This document shows positions 1 through 9,463 of a DNA stretch of 64,000 nt, piece after piece; position 1 is the first letter of the stretch, and each line of letters starts with the position of its first letter. This DNA is from an uncultured Eubacteriales bacterium (lineage in GTDB: Bacteria; Bacillota; Clostridia; Oscillospirales; Acutalibacteraceae). The stretch lies in the NCBI GenBank assembly GCA_949422855.1, contig CASPLG010000001.1, forward strand, positions 1 through 64,000, in the 5' to 3' direction. The notes below the pieces were generated by a model that saw only the letters and a list, made by a program, of their open reading frames with translations, was not told the origin of the DNA and made no database searches. A program made the translations under genes and the position numbers.

Positions 1-113
1 TCAAAAAAACTGAGCTATAGCGTTGCCCAGTGCCGCAGATTTTTCAATGCTGCCAGGAATTTTAGATTATGAGTAGAATGAGGTAAAAAGCCCTTAAATC
101 GCCAAAAAATCTG

Positions 114-141
114 TTGAGACCAGGGACAAATATGATATAAT
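114..141 (+). promoter_or_regulatory. Promoter of the Rpn-like gene
   Basis: TTGAGA at 114-119, a 16-base spacer and TATAAT at 136-141 preceded by TG (extended -10). It lies 42 bases before the ATG at 183, which has a TGGAGG ribosome-binding site. The promoter looks intact although the gene behind it is frameshifted. Confidence 0.6.
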
Positions 142-182
142 TAAATGTAGAGAGTTGGTATGTGTTTTAATGGAGGTTTAGC

Positions 183-1020
183 ATGGAACTTGAGTTATTG
201 AGCAAGACAAATGACAGGGTATTTAAAGAAATTTTCACTAGGAATAAGAGCTGTGGCTGATTTTTTGAAGTGCGTCTTAGAAATACCGGATGACGAGTTC
301 GACTATTTAGAGCACGTAGACACTCATACGAGGGTAGAATCAGAGCTTGACGGAGAGTACATACTAGATATTTGTGTACACACGAAACACAATGCTGTTG
401 ACGTGGAAGTCCAGGTGAGACGCTCTCCGGTCATAGAGCAAAGGATAGTGGTTTATTTATCGAACATGGTAAAGGATCAGACGGCAAACGGGGTTAAATA
501 TTCGGACTTGAAGAAAAACGTAAGTATATTAATAGCTGCAGAGCATAACCTAAACGATAATGATAAATATTTTCACAAGTACACGTTGAGAGATAGAGGT
601 AATAACTCAGAATTTACGGGCTTGTTGGAAGTGGATTTATTGGAGCTGAAAAAATTGCCTAAAAATGCAGATAATACGCAATTGTGGAATTGGCTGGAGT
701 TTATAAAAACAAACAGCCGGGAAGAGATGGAAGAGCTGGCAGACAAAAATCCGGAAATAAAAAAGGCGTACAATTCATTGAAAGCACTAAGTTCTGATGA
801 AGCAATGAGGCACGCAGCACATCAAAGGGAGATGTACATCCAAAACGAGATGGCTATCAATGAGGAGAAATATGAGCAAGGAAAGGCAGAGGGTAGAGCA
901 GAAGGGATGGAAAACAAAGCTATTGAGATAGCGGAAAATGCCTTAACAAAAGGACTAGATATTGGAACAATTTCAGCAATAACAGGCTTAACAACAGAAG
1001 AAATACAAAAGCTGAAATAA
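183..1020 (+). pseudogene. Rpn family recombination-promoting nuclease / PD-(D/E)XK transposase, frameshifted
   Basis: The expected N terminus starts at the ATG at 183 (MELELLSKTNDRVFKEIFT) behind a TGGAGG site, but that frame stops after 25 codons. The rest of the family pattern (AVADFLKCVLEI onward) continues one base out of frame from about 250 to 1020; removing one base near 249 joins them into about 278 residues, the usual length. The downstream frame can be opened only from an internal ATG at 211, which would give a wrong N terminus. It carries the nuclease core: an Asp in ILDICVH and an ExQ in VEVQV. The C-terminal tail has the EQGKAEGRAEG repeat and ITGLTTEEI helix typical of these proteins. 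Members cut DNA and are mobile-element associated. I infer a one-base insertion; a sequencing error is the alternative. Confidence 0.8.
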
Positions 1021-1218
1021 GCCCAACCTTAAAGGATGAGAGATTTTGAGAGAAAATGAGAGACCCATATGTGCTATAATGGTATTGTGGAAAAATACAT
1101 CACAGGACTGGTTCGTACCAAACAAGTTCTAAATAACCCATTTTTTAAATATTCTGTTCAGGCTCCCTTTGGAGGAGTTTTTTGAGAGTCCCTGTTTTTA
1201 ATAGACGGGATTACTATT
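1021..1218. other. Intergenic stretch with an extended -10 promoter
   Basis: No gene is visible. A TGCTATAAT extended -10 element ends at 1080 on the plus strand, but nothing intact follows it. A weak CTCC/GGAG hairpin followed by T residues lies near 1162-1183. I cannot name a product for this possible transcript. Confidence 0.3.
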
Positions 1219-2017
1219 CTACCCCTACCGTGGATTTAAACTTAGTGTTTGGTTGGAGAAAAATTGACATGGTATTTTCTCCATTATCATCGTCAAGGAA
1301 ATAGACTGGACGTAGATCTTTAAGAGGGTAATCACAGTTGCGTTTGGGAAGCTTACAATAAAGGAGTTCTCTTCCAGGGCTGAAATCGGACATTCTATAT
1401 CGTCTCCGAGCAGCTCAACACTTTCGATGCCCTTGCAGCCTTTAAAACATCCTATATCAAAAAACTTACATTTAGGCGCTAATATCAGACCTTTATTTTC
1501 ACCGGTAAATTTAGTGCAGTAGGAAAAAGCTCTGTTTCCTATCCTAGATACATCATGTCCACCACTTGGGTCGATATGGAGGTTAATTTTCCTAAGGATG
1601 CTGCATCAAAAAAAGCACCGTCCAAAATGGGAACATTGTTATTGGAGATACTGGCTTCTTCCATTCTGCAACTCACAAAACAGTACGCTTCAAGTGAGGT
1701 TATATTTTGGGGGAACTCTACCGATTTTAGTTTTGAGCAGCCGCGGAAACAAGAACCCGGAAGTGACTCCAATTTACTTGGAAGATATATTTTTTCGAGA
1801 CTTTCCCACTCATAAAAACACCCCGGCGGAAGCTTGGTCAGACTATCAGATAGGCAAGCCTCTTTAAGACTTTTGCAGTTATCAAAGCATCCGCCCCCGG
1901 TACGGATGGAAATCCTGAGGTCTGCGTGCCCTCTCAGGATAAAAGAGGATATTTTGTTTACATGCTCAAGTCCATATACGTTTTCAAACTGCCCGCAGCA
2001 CGAAAAACAAGCCCCTC
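1219..2017 (-). pseudogene. Decayed BspA-like leucine-rich-repeat surface protein
   Basis: Minus-strand translation gives clear LRR_5/BspA repeats, for example CFRGCSKLKSVEFPQNITSL, CFYEWESLEKIYLPSKLESL and CFKGCKGIESVELLGD, but in three segments. The first runs from about 2017 to a TAG at 1539. The repeats resume in another frame (IGNRAFSYC) from about 1545. A last shift near 1330 leads to a plausible C terminus (DYPLKDLRPVYFLDDDNGEN) that stops at 1219. There is no start codon or ribosome-binding site at the 5' end, so the N terminus and signal peptide are gone. BspA-like proteins are secreted adhesins of anaerobes. This is a relic with at least two frameshifts and a 5' truncation. Confidence 0.75.
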
Positions 2018-2075
2018 AGCATATAAAAATTTCAGTGAGAAAAATAATTTAAGAACTCAGCCGGAGAGATTGAAA

Positions 2076-2110
2076 ATCTAAGAGATATACTTAGTCGTAT
2101 ATCTCTTTTC
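2076..2110 (-). terminator. Hairpin at the end of the toxin gene
   Basis: Perfect 10-base inverted repeat (2081-2090 with 2097-2106, loop of 6) overlapping the toxin stop codon. T residues follow on both strands, so it may stop transcription in either direction. Confidence 0.5.
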
Positions 2111-2360
2111 TGTGCCCTACTTCAATTAATAATATTTCCAAGGATTGATCATCCATATGGGCAATTATTCGATAGCATCCAACTCTATAACGCCAGTATT
2201 CACCTAAATTCCCCTTTAATGCCTTACCCATAGAGTGCGGATTGCCACAGCAAATTAAATTTCTTTCTATCCAATGCTTTATTTTAAGTGCCTCATATCT
2301 GTCCATTTTTCTGATTTGTTTTAATACTTTTTCGGAGTATACAACCCTATATTTGTTCAT
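2091..2360 (-). CDS. RelE/ParE family mRNA interferase toxin
   Basis: 89 residues, the normal size for the family. The sequence has the RelE/ParE fold signature: a basic helical N-terminal half (VLKQIRKMDRYEALKIKHWI), then the strand pattern LKGNLGEYWRYRVGCYRIIAH and the C-terminal VEVGHRKEIYD that carries the usual Arg/His/Tyr active-site residues. RelE toxins cleave mRNA in the ribosome and are neutralised by the partner antitoxin. Its start overlaps the antitoxin end by 14 bases, so the pair is translationally coupled. The gene is intact although surrounded by broken genes, consistent with selection for an addiction module. Confidence 0.85.
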   Translation of the reverse strand: MNKYRVVYSEKVLKQIRKMDRYEALKIKHWIERNLICCGNPHSMGKALKGNLGEYWRYRVGCYRIIAHMDDQSLEILLIEVGHRKEIYD

Positions 2361-2583
2361 CTAAGAGAATTTCACTCCAAACTTCCTTATGGGTATACGT
2401 CTTCAAGGTCCCATCTTTTTTACTTTTTTCATACTTCTTTATAGCCTTCATATCCTCCTCATCTTCCATTTTTTCGCGTAAGAGCTTTCGTATCAACGTA
2501 GAAACACTTTCACCACAAAACCTGGCATATCTTTCTAACTCCAATTTTTCAGAGTCAGGCATTCTGATTGAAACATGTGCCAT
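2347..2583 (-). CDS. RelB-like ribbon-helix-helix antitoxin
   Basis: 78 residues. The first part, MAHVSIRMPDSEKLELERYA, is a ribbon-helix-helix DNA-binding domain (beta strand followed by two helices through about residue 45). The rest is acidic and lysine-rich and ends in HKEVWSEILLDEQI, the usual toxin-wrapping tail. The ATG at 2583 is chosen because AGGAGG lies 8 bases upstream; an in-frame TTG two codons earlier is too close to that site. The protein should bind the palindrome in its own promoter and repress the operon with the toxin as co-repressor. Family identity is inferred from pattern and partner. Confidence 0.82.
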   Translation of the reverse strand: MAHVSIRMPDSEKLELERYARFCGESVSTLIRKLLREKMEDEEDMKAIKKYEKSKKDGTLKTYTHKEVWSEILLDEQI

Positions 2584-2612
2584 AAGCAATTCCTCCTAAA
2601 TAGTCTATTGCG

Positions 2613-2647
2613 TGTTACATTGTAACATATAAAGTATAGGATGTCAA
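2613..2647 (-). promoter_or_regulatory. Toxin-antitoxin promoter with overlapping palindromic operator
   Basis: On the minus strand: TTGACA (2642-2647), exactly 17 bases, TACAAT (2619-2624). The -10 box lies inside the perfect palindrome TGTTACA-T-TGTAACA (2613-2627), the expected place for an autorepressor operator. Confidence 0.8.
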
Positions 2648-2758
2648 TAGGAATTTTGAGGAACTGGATAAACTCATAAAAACAGTTAAAAAGCGAAGCT
2701 ACACGCTATAAATGCAGAAAAATAGTGGAACTACCACGATAAAAAAGGAGAATTTTAA

Positions 2759-3551
2759 ATGGATAATAAAACAGAAACACACGAATCAGATGTAGAAATC
2801 ACCACAGAAGAGACAATAGAGTCCGGAGAGACAAAAGGAGAGGCCGCAGACACAAAATAGCCCTTTGACTATCGGAAAGAACGTGAGGAGCACGTAAAAC
2901 GCAGAACCAAAAAGGCTTTTTTAAGTGAATTTGGAGCAAACTCGATAGACGAAATTAAAGAGAAATTAGGAGCAATCGATGGTTACAAAAAACAAGTTGA
3001 TGAGCTTAAAGCTGAGGTAAATAACTCTAAAATTAACAGATATAAAGTCGAAGTTTTGAAGAGTGGATTCAATTTATCGCTCAAATACATACAGGACAGC
3101 AGGATGCAAAAATGGGCAAACAGAATTTTCGGAAGTCATCCCACAGGGTTAGCTGCATCATGCGATTATATTAGATTCAATCTCTGCGAGCCAATGTTCG
3201 GGAATGACAACCAGTATATCGGTGTAAGGAGGAAAGCTGTCGTTGAGCCGAGCTCAATAGGCGGTGAGACAACGGACAGCATGACAAACGCAACTTCACA
3301 TCGGCGGCATTTCGGACCCCGAAATTGGCTATGTGGCAGTCGAAAATCCAGGTACCAGAAACGCAAAATTCACATGGACAAAGGCGACACTCCTTCAGCC
3401 TATAATCCTGAAACCGACAGACGGCTTTGTGGTAAAAGAAGATGATAAAACGGATAATAAAGTTGAAAAATTAGCAAATAGATATAATGAGTTCAGACAA
3501 AAGGCTTATGCAATTAAAGAACCCGGTATTAACACGGAATACAGGAAATAA
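2759..3551 (+). pseudogene. Phage scaffold-like protein and adjoining structural fragment, broken
   Basis: An ATG at 2759 follows AAAAAAGGAG and opens an acidic 33-residue N terminus that stops at a TAG (2858-2860). The same frame then continues with a highly charged helical segment (YRKEREEHVKRRTKKAF, then KQVDELKAEVNNSKINRYKV and VLKSGF), the architecture of phage capsid scaffold (DUF4355-like) proteins. From about 3170 that similarity fades. From about 3305 another frame reads IGGISDPEIGYVAVENPG through EPGINTEYRK and stops at 3551; it may be the end of a separate head or tail gene. I could not name this second part. The internal stop and the change of frame make the locus non-functional. 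Confidence 0.55.
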
Positions 3552-3568
3552 TTGCACATGATAATTAG

Positions 3569-4262
3569 TTAAGTGCGTCCCTTACGCAGGTTCATGCGAA
3601 TTTATGGACAGCTTTTTATCCTATCTATCAGGCAATACTTCCCGCAATTCAGGTGTTGGGTCGGGCTCTTTCCTGGATTGCAGGTCAGCTCGCATCGTTT
3701 ATAGCAATGCTCACCGGGACAAGTGTTAAAGCAAATCAGGCAGGGGCAAAAGCTATGGCTCTGCAGGCTCAAAATACAGGCAAAGCCTCAAAGGCTCTGT
3801 GAGGGCAGTCTGCCGGATATAATAAGGTTCGCAAATCCGCTAAAAAGGCAAAGAGAGAACTTGCAAGCTTTGATAAAGTCAATCAAAAAACGAAGAAGGA
3901 TTTAGCAAGCTTCGACAAAATAGAAGTCTTAAAACAAAATAAGGCAGCCTCACCTAAGCCAGCATCAAGTGTGGGTGGCGGAGGTGGAGGAGGTTCAAAT
4001 GCGGTCGTTCCGAACATGCTGCAAGGGTTTGATGCACAAACTCCAAAATTTTTAGAATCCGTAGCAGCAGCTTTTGAGGATGTGATTTGACCAATTTTAT
4101 AGCACAAAGTGAGAGACTTTGGGGAATTTTAAAGCGATTTGGCGGAAAAATTGGCGATGGGCTTTGGTGATTTTACGAAAATGTTTTAGCTTAGCACCCC
4201 TCGCAAAATGGACAATACAAGACGTTCTGCCGAAATTTTTGGGGATTTTCAGTAAGGCCTTC
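3569..4262 (+). pseudogene. Phage tail tape-measure protein, C-terminal remnant
   Basis: The frame from 3569 gives LWTAFYPIYQAILPAIQVLG and SFIAMLTGTSVKANQAGAKA, the hydrophobic then Ala/Lys-rich C-terminal pattern of siphophage tape measures. It continues through two 'ELASFD'-type repeats, a Gly-rich linker and the motif PNMLQGFD. An in-frame TGA lies at 3800-3802 and another at 4088-4090. After a frame change the typical ending APLAKWTIQDVLPKFLGIFS is readable up to about 4262. Tape measures set phage tail length and normally exceed 600 residues; the N-terminal part is missing entirely. Confidence 0.72.
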
Positions 4263-4295
4263 CCATAATGCGTCTTTCAGGTGCAGTTATGATTC

Positions 4296-6146
4296 TTATT
4301 GAGTTTCCATCAATGTTCTAAATTCTTCTCCGCTCATTTTTTCATTGTTAACAAGGAAATCAGCAACTCTGTGTAAATCATCAGTATGATTTCTTAGGAT
4401 TCTTACCGTTGTGTCATAGCATCCATCAATAATTCTGCGCACTTCCTGGTCTATTTTAGAGGCAGTTTCCTCAGAATAATCTCTTACATGCCCCATATCT
4501 CGCCCGATGAATATCTCATTTTCCTGTTCTCCATATAAAACAGGACCCATTTTCTCACTCATTCCGTATTTCATTACCATAGATCTAGCAGTACTTGTTG
4601 CCTTCTTTATATCATTTGAGGCTCCGGTTGAGATATCCCCCAAAATCATTTCTTCTGCAACCCTTCCACCCATCAAGACGACTATATTCTCCTCCATTTT
4701 TTTCTTCGAAATGTAAGACTCATCTTTTTCGGGTAATGACATAGTATATCCGCCTGCCATCCCTCTCGGGATTATAGATATTTGATGAACTTCATCCTGA
4801 GTGCTGCAAAAATATGTTGCGATTGCGTGCCCACCCTCGTGATAAGCAGTGAGGCGTTTTTCCTCTTCGGATATCACCTTAGATTTTTTCTCTGTTCCGA
4901 CTACCACCTTAATTGTTGCTTCCTCTATTTCCTTCATCGTGATAACGTTAAGATTTTTCCTTGCTGATAAAAGGGCAGCTTCATTTATTAGATTTTCAAG
5001 ATCTGCACCGGTAAATCCTGCGGTTGATTTAGCAATGGTTTTCAGCTTAACATTAGGAGCGAATGGCTTCCCCTTTGCATGTACTCTTAAAATTTCTTCG
5101 CGTCCCTTTACATCCGGGTACCCAACTATAATTTGCCTATCAAATCTACCAGGGCGCATCAGTGCGGGATCAAGAATATCAGGACGGTTAGTTGCCGCTA
5201 TCATTATGACGCCCTCATTTGCCCCAAATCCATCCATTTCAACAAGGAGCTGATTAAGTGTTTGTTCTCTCTCGTCATGTCCTCCACCAAGCCCGGCACC
5301 TCTTTGGCGTCCTACTGCATCTATTTCATCTATAAAAATTATACAAGGGGAATTTTTTTTAGCTTGCTCAAATAAATCCCTCACTCTAGATGCTCCAACT
5401 CCAACGAACATCTCCACGAAATCTGAACCGGATATGGAGAAAAACGGAACACCTGCTTCTCCGGCAACAGCTCTAGCCAAAAGTGTTTTACCGGTTCCGG
5501 GAGGTCCCACCAATAAAATTCCTTTTGGAATTCTGGCACCTAGCTTTCTATATTTTTCCGGATTTTTCAGAAATTCAACGATTTCAGAAAGTTCCTCCTT
5601 TTCCTCGTCTGCCCCTGCTACATCTTTAAAAGTTGTTTTTCTTTTTTCATCTGCCATGTCCTTGATTTTTGCCTTGCCAAAACCTAATTGTCTTCCTCCG
5701 TCACCAGTTATGCTGATTCGCCTCATAAATGTCCACGCAAGTATTGCAAGCATAGCAACGGGAAGTATAACAAATATGAGTGTACTCATAATCCAGGAGG
5801 TATCGGGAGATTTGGTAAGGTTATAAACCATAGGATTCTGCGGATTTTCTTTATCATATTCATCGATATAGTCTTTTATGTCATTGTATATCAAATTAAC
5901 GCTGGGGGCGGAATAATACATAGTGCTTCCGTCTTTTAGCTTTATTTCCATGTCACCGGAGCTCAAGTTCATATCATATTTAGTGACTTCGTGATTTCTG
6001 AACTTACTTACAACTTCAGAGTAGTTGTAACTTTTTTGAGATGCCATATTATTTATAATTGTTATTATTAAAATCGCCAAAATCGGCAATACAAGCGCAA
6101 CAATCATACTTTTTATCATTTTCTTATTATTCAAATTAAACTGCAC
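4296..6146 (-). CDS. ftsH: ATP-dependent zinc metalloprotease FtsH
   Basis: 616 residues, normal length. Two N-terminal membrane segments (about 12-31 and 118-138) flank an extracytoplasmic domain. The AAA module follows with Walker A GPPGTGKT (214-221), Walker B IIFIDEID (about 269-276) and the second region of homology ending RPGRFDR. The peptidase domain has HEGGH (436-440, the HExxH zinc site) and the acidic zinc ligand in [12 protein letters not shown]. FtsH degrades membrane and short-lived cytosolic proteins. It is the last gene of the dnaB-tilS-hpt-ftsH run, 21 bases after hpt, matching the tilS-hpt-ftsH order of Bacillus. Confidence 0.98.
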   Translation of the reverse strand: MQFNLNNKKMIKSMIVALVLPILAILIITIINNMASQKSYNYSEVVSKFRNHEVTKYDMNLSSGDMEIKLKDGSTMYYSAPSVNLIYNDIKDYIDEYDKENPQNPMVYNLTKSPDTSWIMSTLIFVILPVAMLAILAWTFMRRISITGDGGRQLGFGKAKIKDMADEKRKTTFKDVAGADEEKEELSEIVEFLKNPEKYRKLGARIPKGILLVGPPGTGKTLLARAVAGEAGVPFFSISGSDFVEMFVGVGASRVRDLFEQAKKNSPCIIFIDEIDAVGRQRGAGLGGGHDEREQTLNQLLVEMDGFGANEGVIMIAATNRPDILDPALMRPGRFDRQIIVGYPDVKGREEILRVHAKGKPFAPNVKLKTIAKSTAGFTGADLENLINEAALLSARKNLNVITMKEIEEATIKVVVGTEKKSKVISEEEKRLTAYHEGGHAIATYFCSTQDEVHQISIIPRGMAGGYTMSLPEKDESYISKKKMEENIVVLMGGRVAEEMILGDISTGASNDIKKATSTARSMVMKYGMSEKMGPVLYGEQENEIFIGRDMGHVRDYSEETASKIDQEVRRIIDGCYDTTVRILRNHTDDLHRVADFLVNNEKMSGEEFRTLMETQ

Positions 6147-6167
6147 TCCTCAGAACAATAATAAACC

Positions 6168-6704
6168 TTAGCTATATAAACTAGGTTTTAGTACACCTAC
6201 AAACGGTAAATTTCTATACTCTTCTTTATAATCCAGTCCATATCCTATGACAAATTCATCAGGTATATTTGTCCCCACATAGTCCGCCTGAATTGAGGAT
6301 TTGCGTGCCATGGGTTTATCAAGAAGCGTACATATTTTTATACTTCGTGGCCTTCTGGGCTTTAGTATTTTCGTTATATAACTGAGTGTTTGACCACTAT
6401 CTAATATATCCTCTACAATTAATAGATCGAATCCCTCAAGGGGTATGTCAAGATCTTTTAAAATTTTTACAACCCCGCTGCTCTTCACTCCTCCCCGATA
6501 GCTCGACACAGACATAAAATCTATTTGGCACGGAATCGTAATGTGCCTCATAAGGTCAGACATAAACACAACAGACCCCTTAAGAATACTTATCATCAAT
6601 AGGTTTTTATCTTTATAATCCTCGCTTATTTTTTTGCCCAAATTCTTGACTATTTCTGACAGTTGTTCCGGGTTAAGTAAAACTTTTTCTACATCATCTA
6701 GCAT
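6168..6704 (-). CDS. hpt: Hypoxanthine phosphoribosyltransferase
   Basis: 178 residues, full length. It transfers phosphoribose from PRPP to hypoxanthine (and usually guanine) in purine salvage. The PRPP-binding motif is LLIVEDILDSGQTLSYI, with the acidic pair ED and the SGQT loop; the N-terminal ILKGSVVFMSDLMR and the C-terminal YVGTNIPDEFVIGYGLD segments are characteristic of bacterial HPRT. It begins 10 bases after tilS and is followed closely by ftsH, so these three genes are likely one transcript. Confidence 0.97.
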   Translation of the reverse strand: MLDDVEKVLLNPEQLSEIVKNLGKKISEDYKDKNLLMISILKGSVVFMSDLMRHITIPCQIDFMSVSSYRGGVKSSGVVKILKDLDIPLEGFDLLIVEDILDSGQTLSYITKILKPRRPRSIKICTLLDKPMARKSSIQADYVGTNIPDEFVIGYGLDYKEEYRNLPFVGVLKPSLYS

Positions 6705-6714
6705 AAAACAGTCT

Positions 6715-8073
6715 CTACCTTTCTGATATTAAAGCAATTGAGTTTGTATCCAGGCGCACCTTAAACTCATCGGAAACTCCAATGCCATAAATCCATAAGA
6801 TTTTTTCCTTATAAGCCAACATTGGCGTACTATCTCTTAAAGACAAAGGAATCTTCATTTCATTAAATAATTTCTTAATTTTCTTGGTAATACCTCTATC
6901 GAGAGGAGAAAAAACGTCACCTGATCTTCTGTTCCTGAAAAAAACACAATTTCTATTAATATTATCCATACTGATAGCGTTTTTTTTAATTCTTATATCT
7001 TTTTTCACCAGTTCAGAATATTCCTTTGAATTTAATATATAAATTATGAATGTTTTTTTTGCTTCTGTCAAGATATTTATATTTTCAGCCTTGTGCTGCC
7101 AGTGAGAAATAGCTTTTTTCCGGCGTTCTACACAATTAATACTCAAAAACCCCTCCTTTATGCTAATACTTTTGTCTTTATTTAAAGATAGACACCTTAT
7201 ATCTCCATTTATAAGTTTTATTACATTTTCCACGTCCCTATTTTCAGGACTTCTATCCATGCAACTCCTTAATATTTCCAGCAAAACCCTCCTTTTAATA
7301 GGAGTTGGAAGACATTTTATTTTTTGAACATCAAATCCATTTTTATGTTTTATATTTTCTGATTCATTTTTACAAATATTATTTAAGTAATAATTATCCT
7401 CTGAAATATTAATGAAAAATCTTCTTAAAGTGCCATCTAGATCGGGATTTATATTTTTTAGCACCGGAATAACATCAAGCCTGATTTTATTTCTAGTGTA
7501 TTCACGGCTGAAATTCGTACTGTCGTTTACAAATTTCAGATTATTTTCTCTGCAGTATTCTTCTACCTCGTCTCTGGACATGTCTATAAAAGGACGAATT
7601 ATTTTACCTCTCACAGGGGATATACCGCATAAACCATTTAATCCCGTTCCCCTTGCGAGGTTCATTACAAGCGTTTCTATGCTGTCTGAAAGGGTATGCG
7701 CAGTTGCTATTTTGCAATTATCACCCTTTGCCAGTTCATCGAAATATGCATATCTTGCATCTCTGCCGCACTGCTCAAGACCTTGACGCAGGGAGGCTGC
7801 CATAGAGCGTATATTTTGCTTTTTTACATGGAGTTTTACTCCCCAAGATTTGCACACAAAACGTACAAATTTTTCATCCCTATCAGACTCCTCACCTCTA
7901 AGGCCATGATTTAGATGTGCGGCGACAATATTTATTCTGTATTCGCTCGAGATACTATTTAGAAAATGCAGCAAAGCGATTGAGTCAGCACCCCCCGATA
8001 CACCAACTATAACCGTGCAGGTGTTTGAGAGCATATTAAATTTTTTTATCGTATCAAGGGGCCTAATATTCAA
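6715..8073 (-). CDS. tilS: tRNA(Ile)-lysidine synthetase
   Basis: 452 residues. The N-terminal PP-loop ATPase has the SGGADS motif (VIVGVSGGADSIALLHF, about 22-38), then HLNHGLRGEESDRDE and the GRDARYAYF segment. The C-terminal substrate-binding region ends with FRNRRSGDVFSPLDRGITKK, typical of TilS. The enzyme attaches lysine to C34 of the CAU-anticodon tRNA(Ile) so that it reads AUA. The start is TTG, chosen because AAGGAGG lies 9 bases upstream within the end of dnaB; the two genes overlap by 11 bases. Confidence 0.96.
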   Translation of the reverse strand: MNIRPLDTIKKFNMLSNTCTVIVGVSGGADSIALLHFLNSISSEYRINIVAAHLNHGLRGEESDRDEKFVRFVCKSWGVKLHVKKQNIRSMAASLRQGLEQCGRDARYAYFDELAKGDNCKIATAHTLSDSIETLVMNLARGTGLNGLCGISPVRGKIIRPFIDMSRDEVEEYCRENNLKFVNDSTNFSREYTRNKIRLDVIPVLKNINPDLDGTLRRFFINISEDNYYLNNICKNESENIKHKNGFDVQKIKCLPTPIKRRVLLEILRSCMDRSPENRDVENVIKLINGDIRCLSLNKDKSISIKEGFLSINCVERRKKAISHWQHKAENINILTEAKKTFIIYILNSKEYSELVKKDIRIKKNAISMDNINRNCVFFRNRRSGDVFSPLDRGITKKIKKLFNEMKIPLSLRDSTPMLAYKEKILWIYGIGVSDEFKVRLDTNSIALISER

Positions 8074-9427
8074 CTCTATTGACCTCCTTGGCTGTAAATT
8101 TCATAAATTCGCCCTGCCAGTGGAGGGGAACCGACCTTGTCTCTCCGTGGCGGTTTTTCGCTACGATACATTCGCCACTGTTTAAATCGCCCTTATCAGC
8201 CGCTTCTGAGGGGGAATAATATCCTTCTCTATACAAAAATAAAACCATATCTGCATCTTGTTCTATAGACCCTGAATCTCTCAAGTCTGACAAAAGAGGC
8301 TTATGGTCTACACGCTGTTCACTTGCTCTCGAGAGCTGTGATAATGTAAGCAGTGGTACATCAAATTCCTTGGCCATAACTTTAAGATTTCTCGTTATTT
8401 CTGAGACTTCCTGCACACGATTTTCTATCCTTTTTGCACTCGACATCAGTTGAAGATAATCTATAACAACCAAATCCACTTGATTTAATCTTCTGAGTTT
8501 GGATTTCATTTCGGGGATAGTAATTCCCGGAGTATCGTCTATGTATATATCGGCGTTTTTAATTATTTCGCATGCATCTATGAGACGCAGCCACTCAGAA
8601 TCGGATAATTTTCCTGAGCGAAGCGTCTGCCCGGGGATGAGTCCTTCCATAGATATCATTCTTGACACAAGTTGTTCTTTTGTCATTTCCAATGAAAAGA
8701 AAGCTGCTTTTAATCCCTCTTTTACTGACACGTGCTCAATTATATTAAGTGCAAAACTTGTTTTACCCATGCCGGGACGCGCAGCTAATAAAATTAAATC
8801 TGATCTGTTTAGTCCCATAATAACTTTATCAAGGTCTTTTATTCCGGTGGGTATACCTGAATATTCTTTGGAGCCCTGATTATAGAGCATATCAAGTCTG
8901 TCAATTTCTCTTATTACTATCCCTTTTATAAGCTCTAAACCTTGTGTGCTTTTTCCTCTTCGTATGTCCAAAATCTTTTGTTCAGCAGAATCGAGTACTT
9001 CTTCAGCGTCATTTTCGCCGCAGGAGGCTTCATCTATTATTTCTCTGGCAGTGGAAATCAAAACACGAATATTATATTTGTCTTTGACGATATTGGCATA
9101 TGTTTCCACATTTGAAATCGACGGAACAATTTGAGCGAGCTGCAACAAATACGTTTTGCATGAATTTTTGTCCCAGTCTTTCGAATTCAGCTTGTCGAGC
9201 ACGGTAATGTAGTCAATTGGCATACCGGAAATAAACATCTCAAGCATGGCATCATAAATTAATTTATGATTAGGCACATAAAAATAATCGGGAGTTTTCA
9301 AGATTTCAGCGATTTTATCCATACAGGACGAATCAATTAAAATAGCCCCCAAAACCGACTGTTCAGATTCCAGACTATATGGCAGATTAAACACATTATA
9401 TCCGGACTCTGAATTGTTTATATCCAT
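8063..9427 (-). CDS. dnaB: Replicative DNA helicase DnaB/DnaC
   Basis: 454 residues. The N-terminal helical domain begins at LPYSLESEQSVLGAIL. The RecA-like core has Walker A ARPGMGKT (about 216-223), EMTKEQLVSRM, the LVVIDYLQLM Walker B and SQLSRASEQR, all in family order. This hexameric ring helicase unwinds the replication fork. The ATG at 9427 sits 7 bases after AAAGGAG and is preferred over the adjacent TTG. It is followed without a gap by tilS. The DnaI loader and DnaD protein are encoded at 29106-31123. Confidence 0.97.
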   Translation of the reverse strand: MDINNSESGYNVFNLPYSLESEQSVLGAILIDSSCMDKIAEILKTPDYFYVPNHKLIYDAMLEMFISGMPIDYITVLDKLNSKDWDKNSCKTYLLQLAQIVPSISNVETYANIVKDKYNIRVLISTAREIIDEASCGENDAEEVLDSAEQKILDIRRGKSTQGLELIKGIVIREIDRLDMLYNQGSKEYSGIPTGIKDLDKVIMGLNRSDLILLAARPGMGKTSFALNIIEHVSVKEGLKAAFFSLEMTKEQLVSRMISMEGLIPGQTLRSGKLSDSEWLRLIDACEIIKNADIYIDDTPGITIPEMKSKLRRLNQVDLVVIDYLQLMSSAKRIENRVQEVSEITRNLKVMAKEFDVPLLTLSQLSRASEQRVDHKPLLSDLRDSGSIEQDADMVLFLYREGYYSPSEAADKGDLNSGECIVAKNRHGETRSVPLHWQGEFMKFTAKEVNRVEY

Positions 9428-9463
9428 CAATATTCTCCTTTCAGGTTTATATTATGCGGGATT

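Larger units (their letters stand above)
2648..4262 (+). mobile_element. Prophage remnant (head/tail gene debris)
   Basis: A run of plus-strand phage-like coding fragments, none intact. First comes a C-terminal scrap (ELDKLIKTVKKRSYTL, stop 2709-2711). Next is a scaffold-like gene with an amber stop, then an unassigned structural fragment, then a tape-measure C terminus with stops and a frameshift. Gene order (head, scaffold, tail tape measure) is that of a siphophage. There are no integrase or lysis genes, and no attachment-site repeats were recognised. The remnant abuts the 3' end of ftsH. Confidence 0.7.

Noticed and set aside
1..57. Minus-strand 19-codon tail ending KIPGSIEKSAALGNAIAQFF-stop at position 1
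   Set aside because: Too short to assign; it resembles the end of a DNA methyltransferase only vaguely and has an upstream in-frame stop.
1162..1186. Hairpin with T-run resembling a terminator
   Set aside because: Stem of only four bases; not listed as a feature.
1555..1867. Plus-strand open frames of 86-89 codons
   Set aside because: They are shadows of the decayed leucine-rich-repeat gene on the minus strand, whose repeats are clearly readable.
3883..4107. Minus-strand frame with a proline run
   Set aside because: It is the complement of the Gly-rich linker of the tape-measure remnant.
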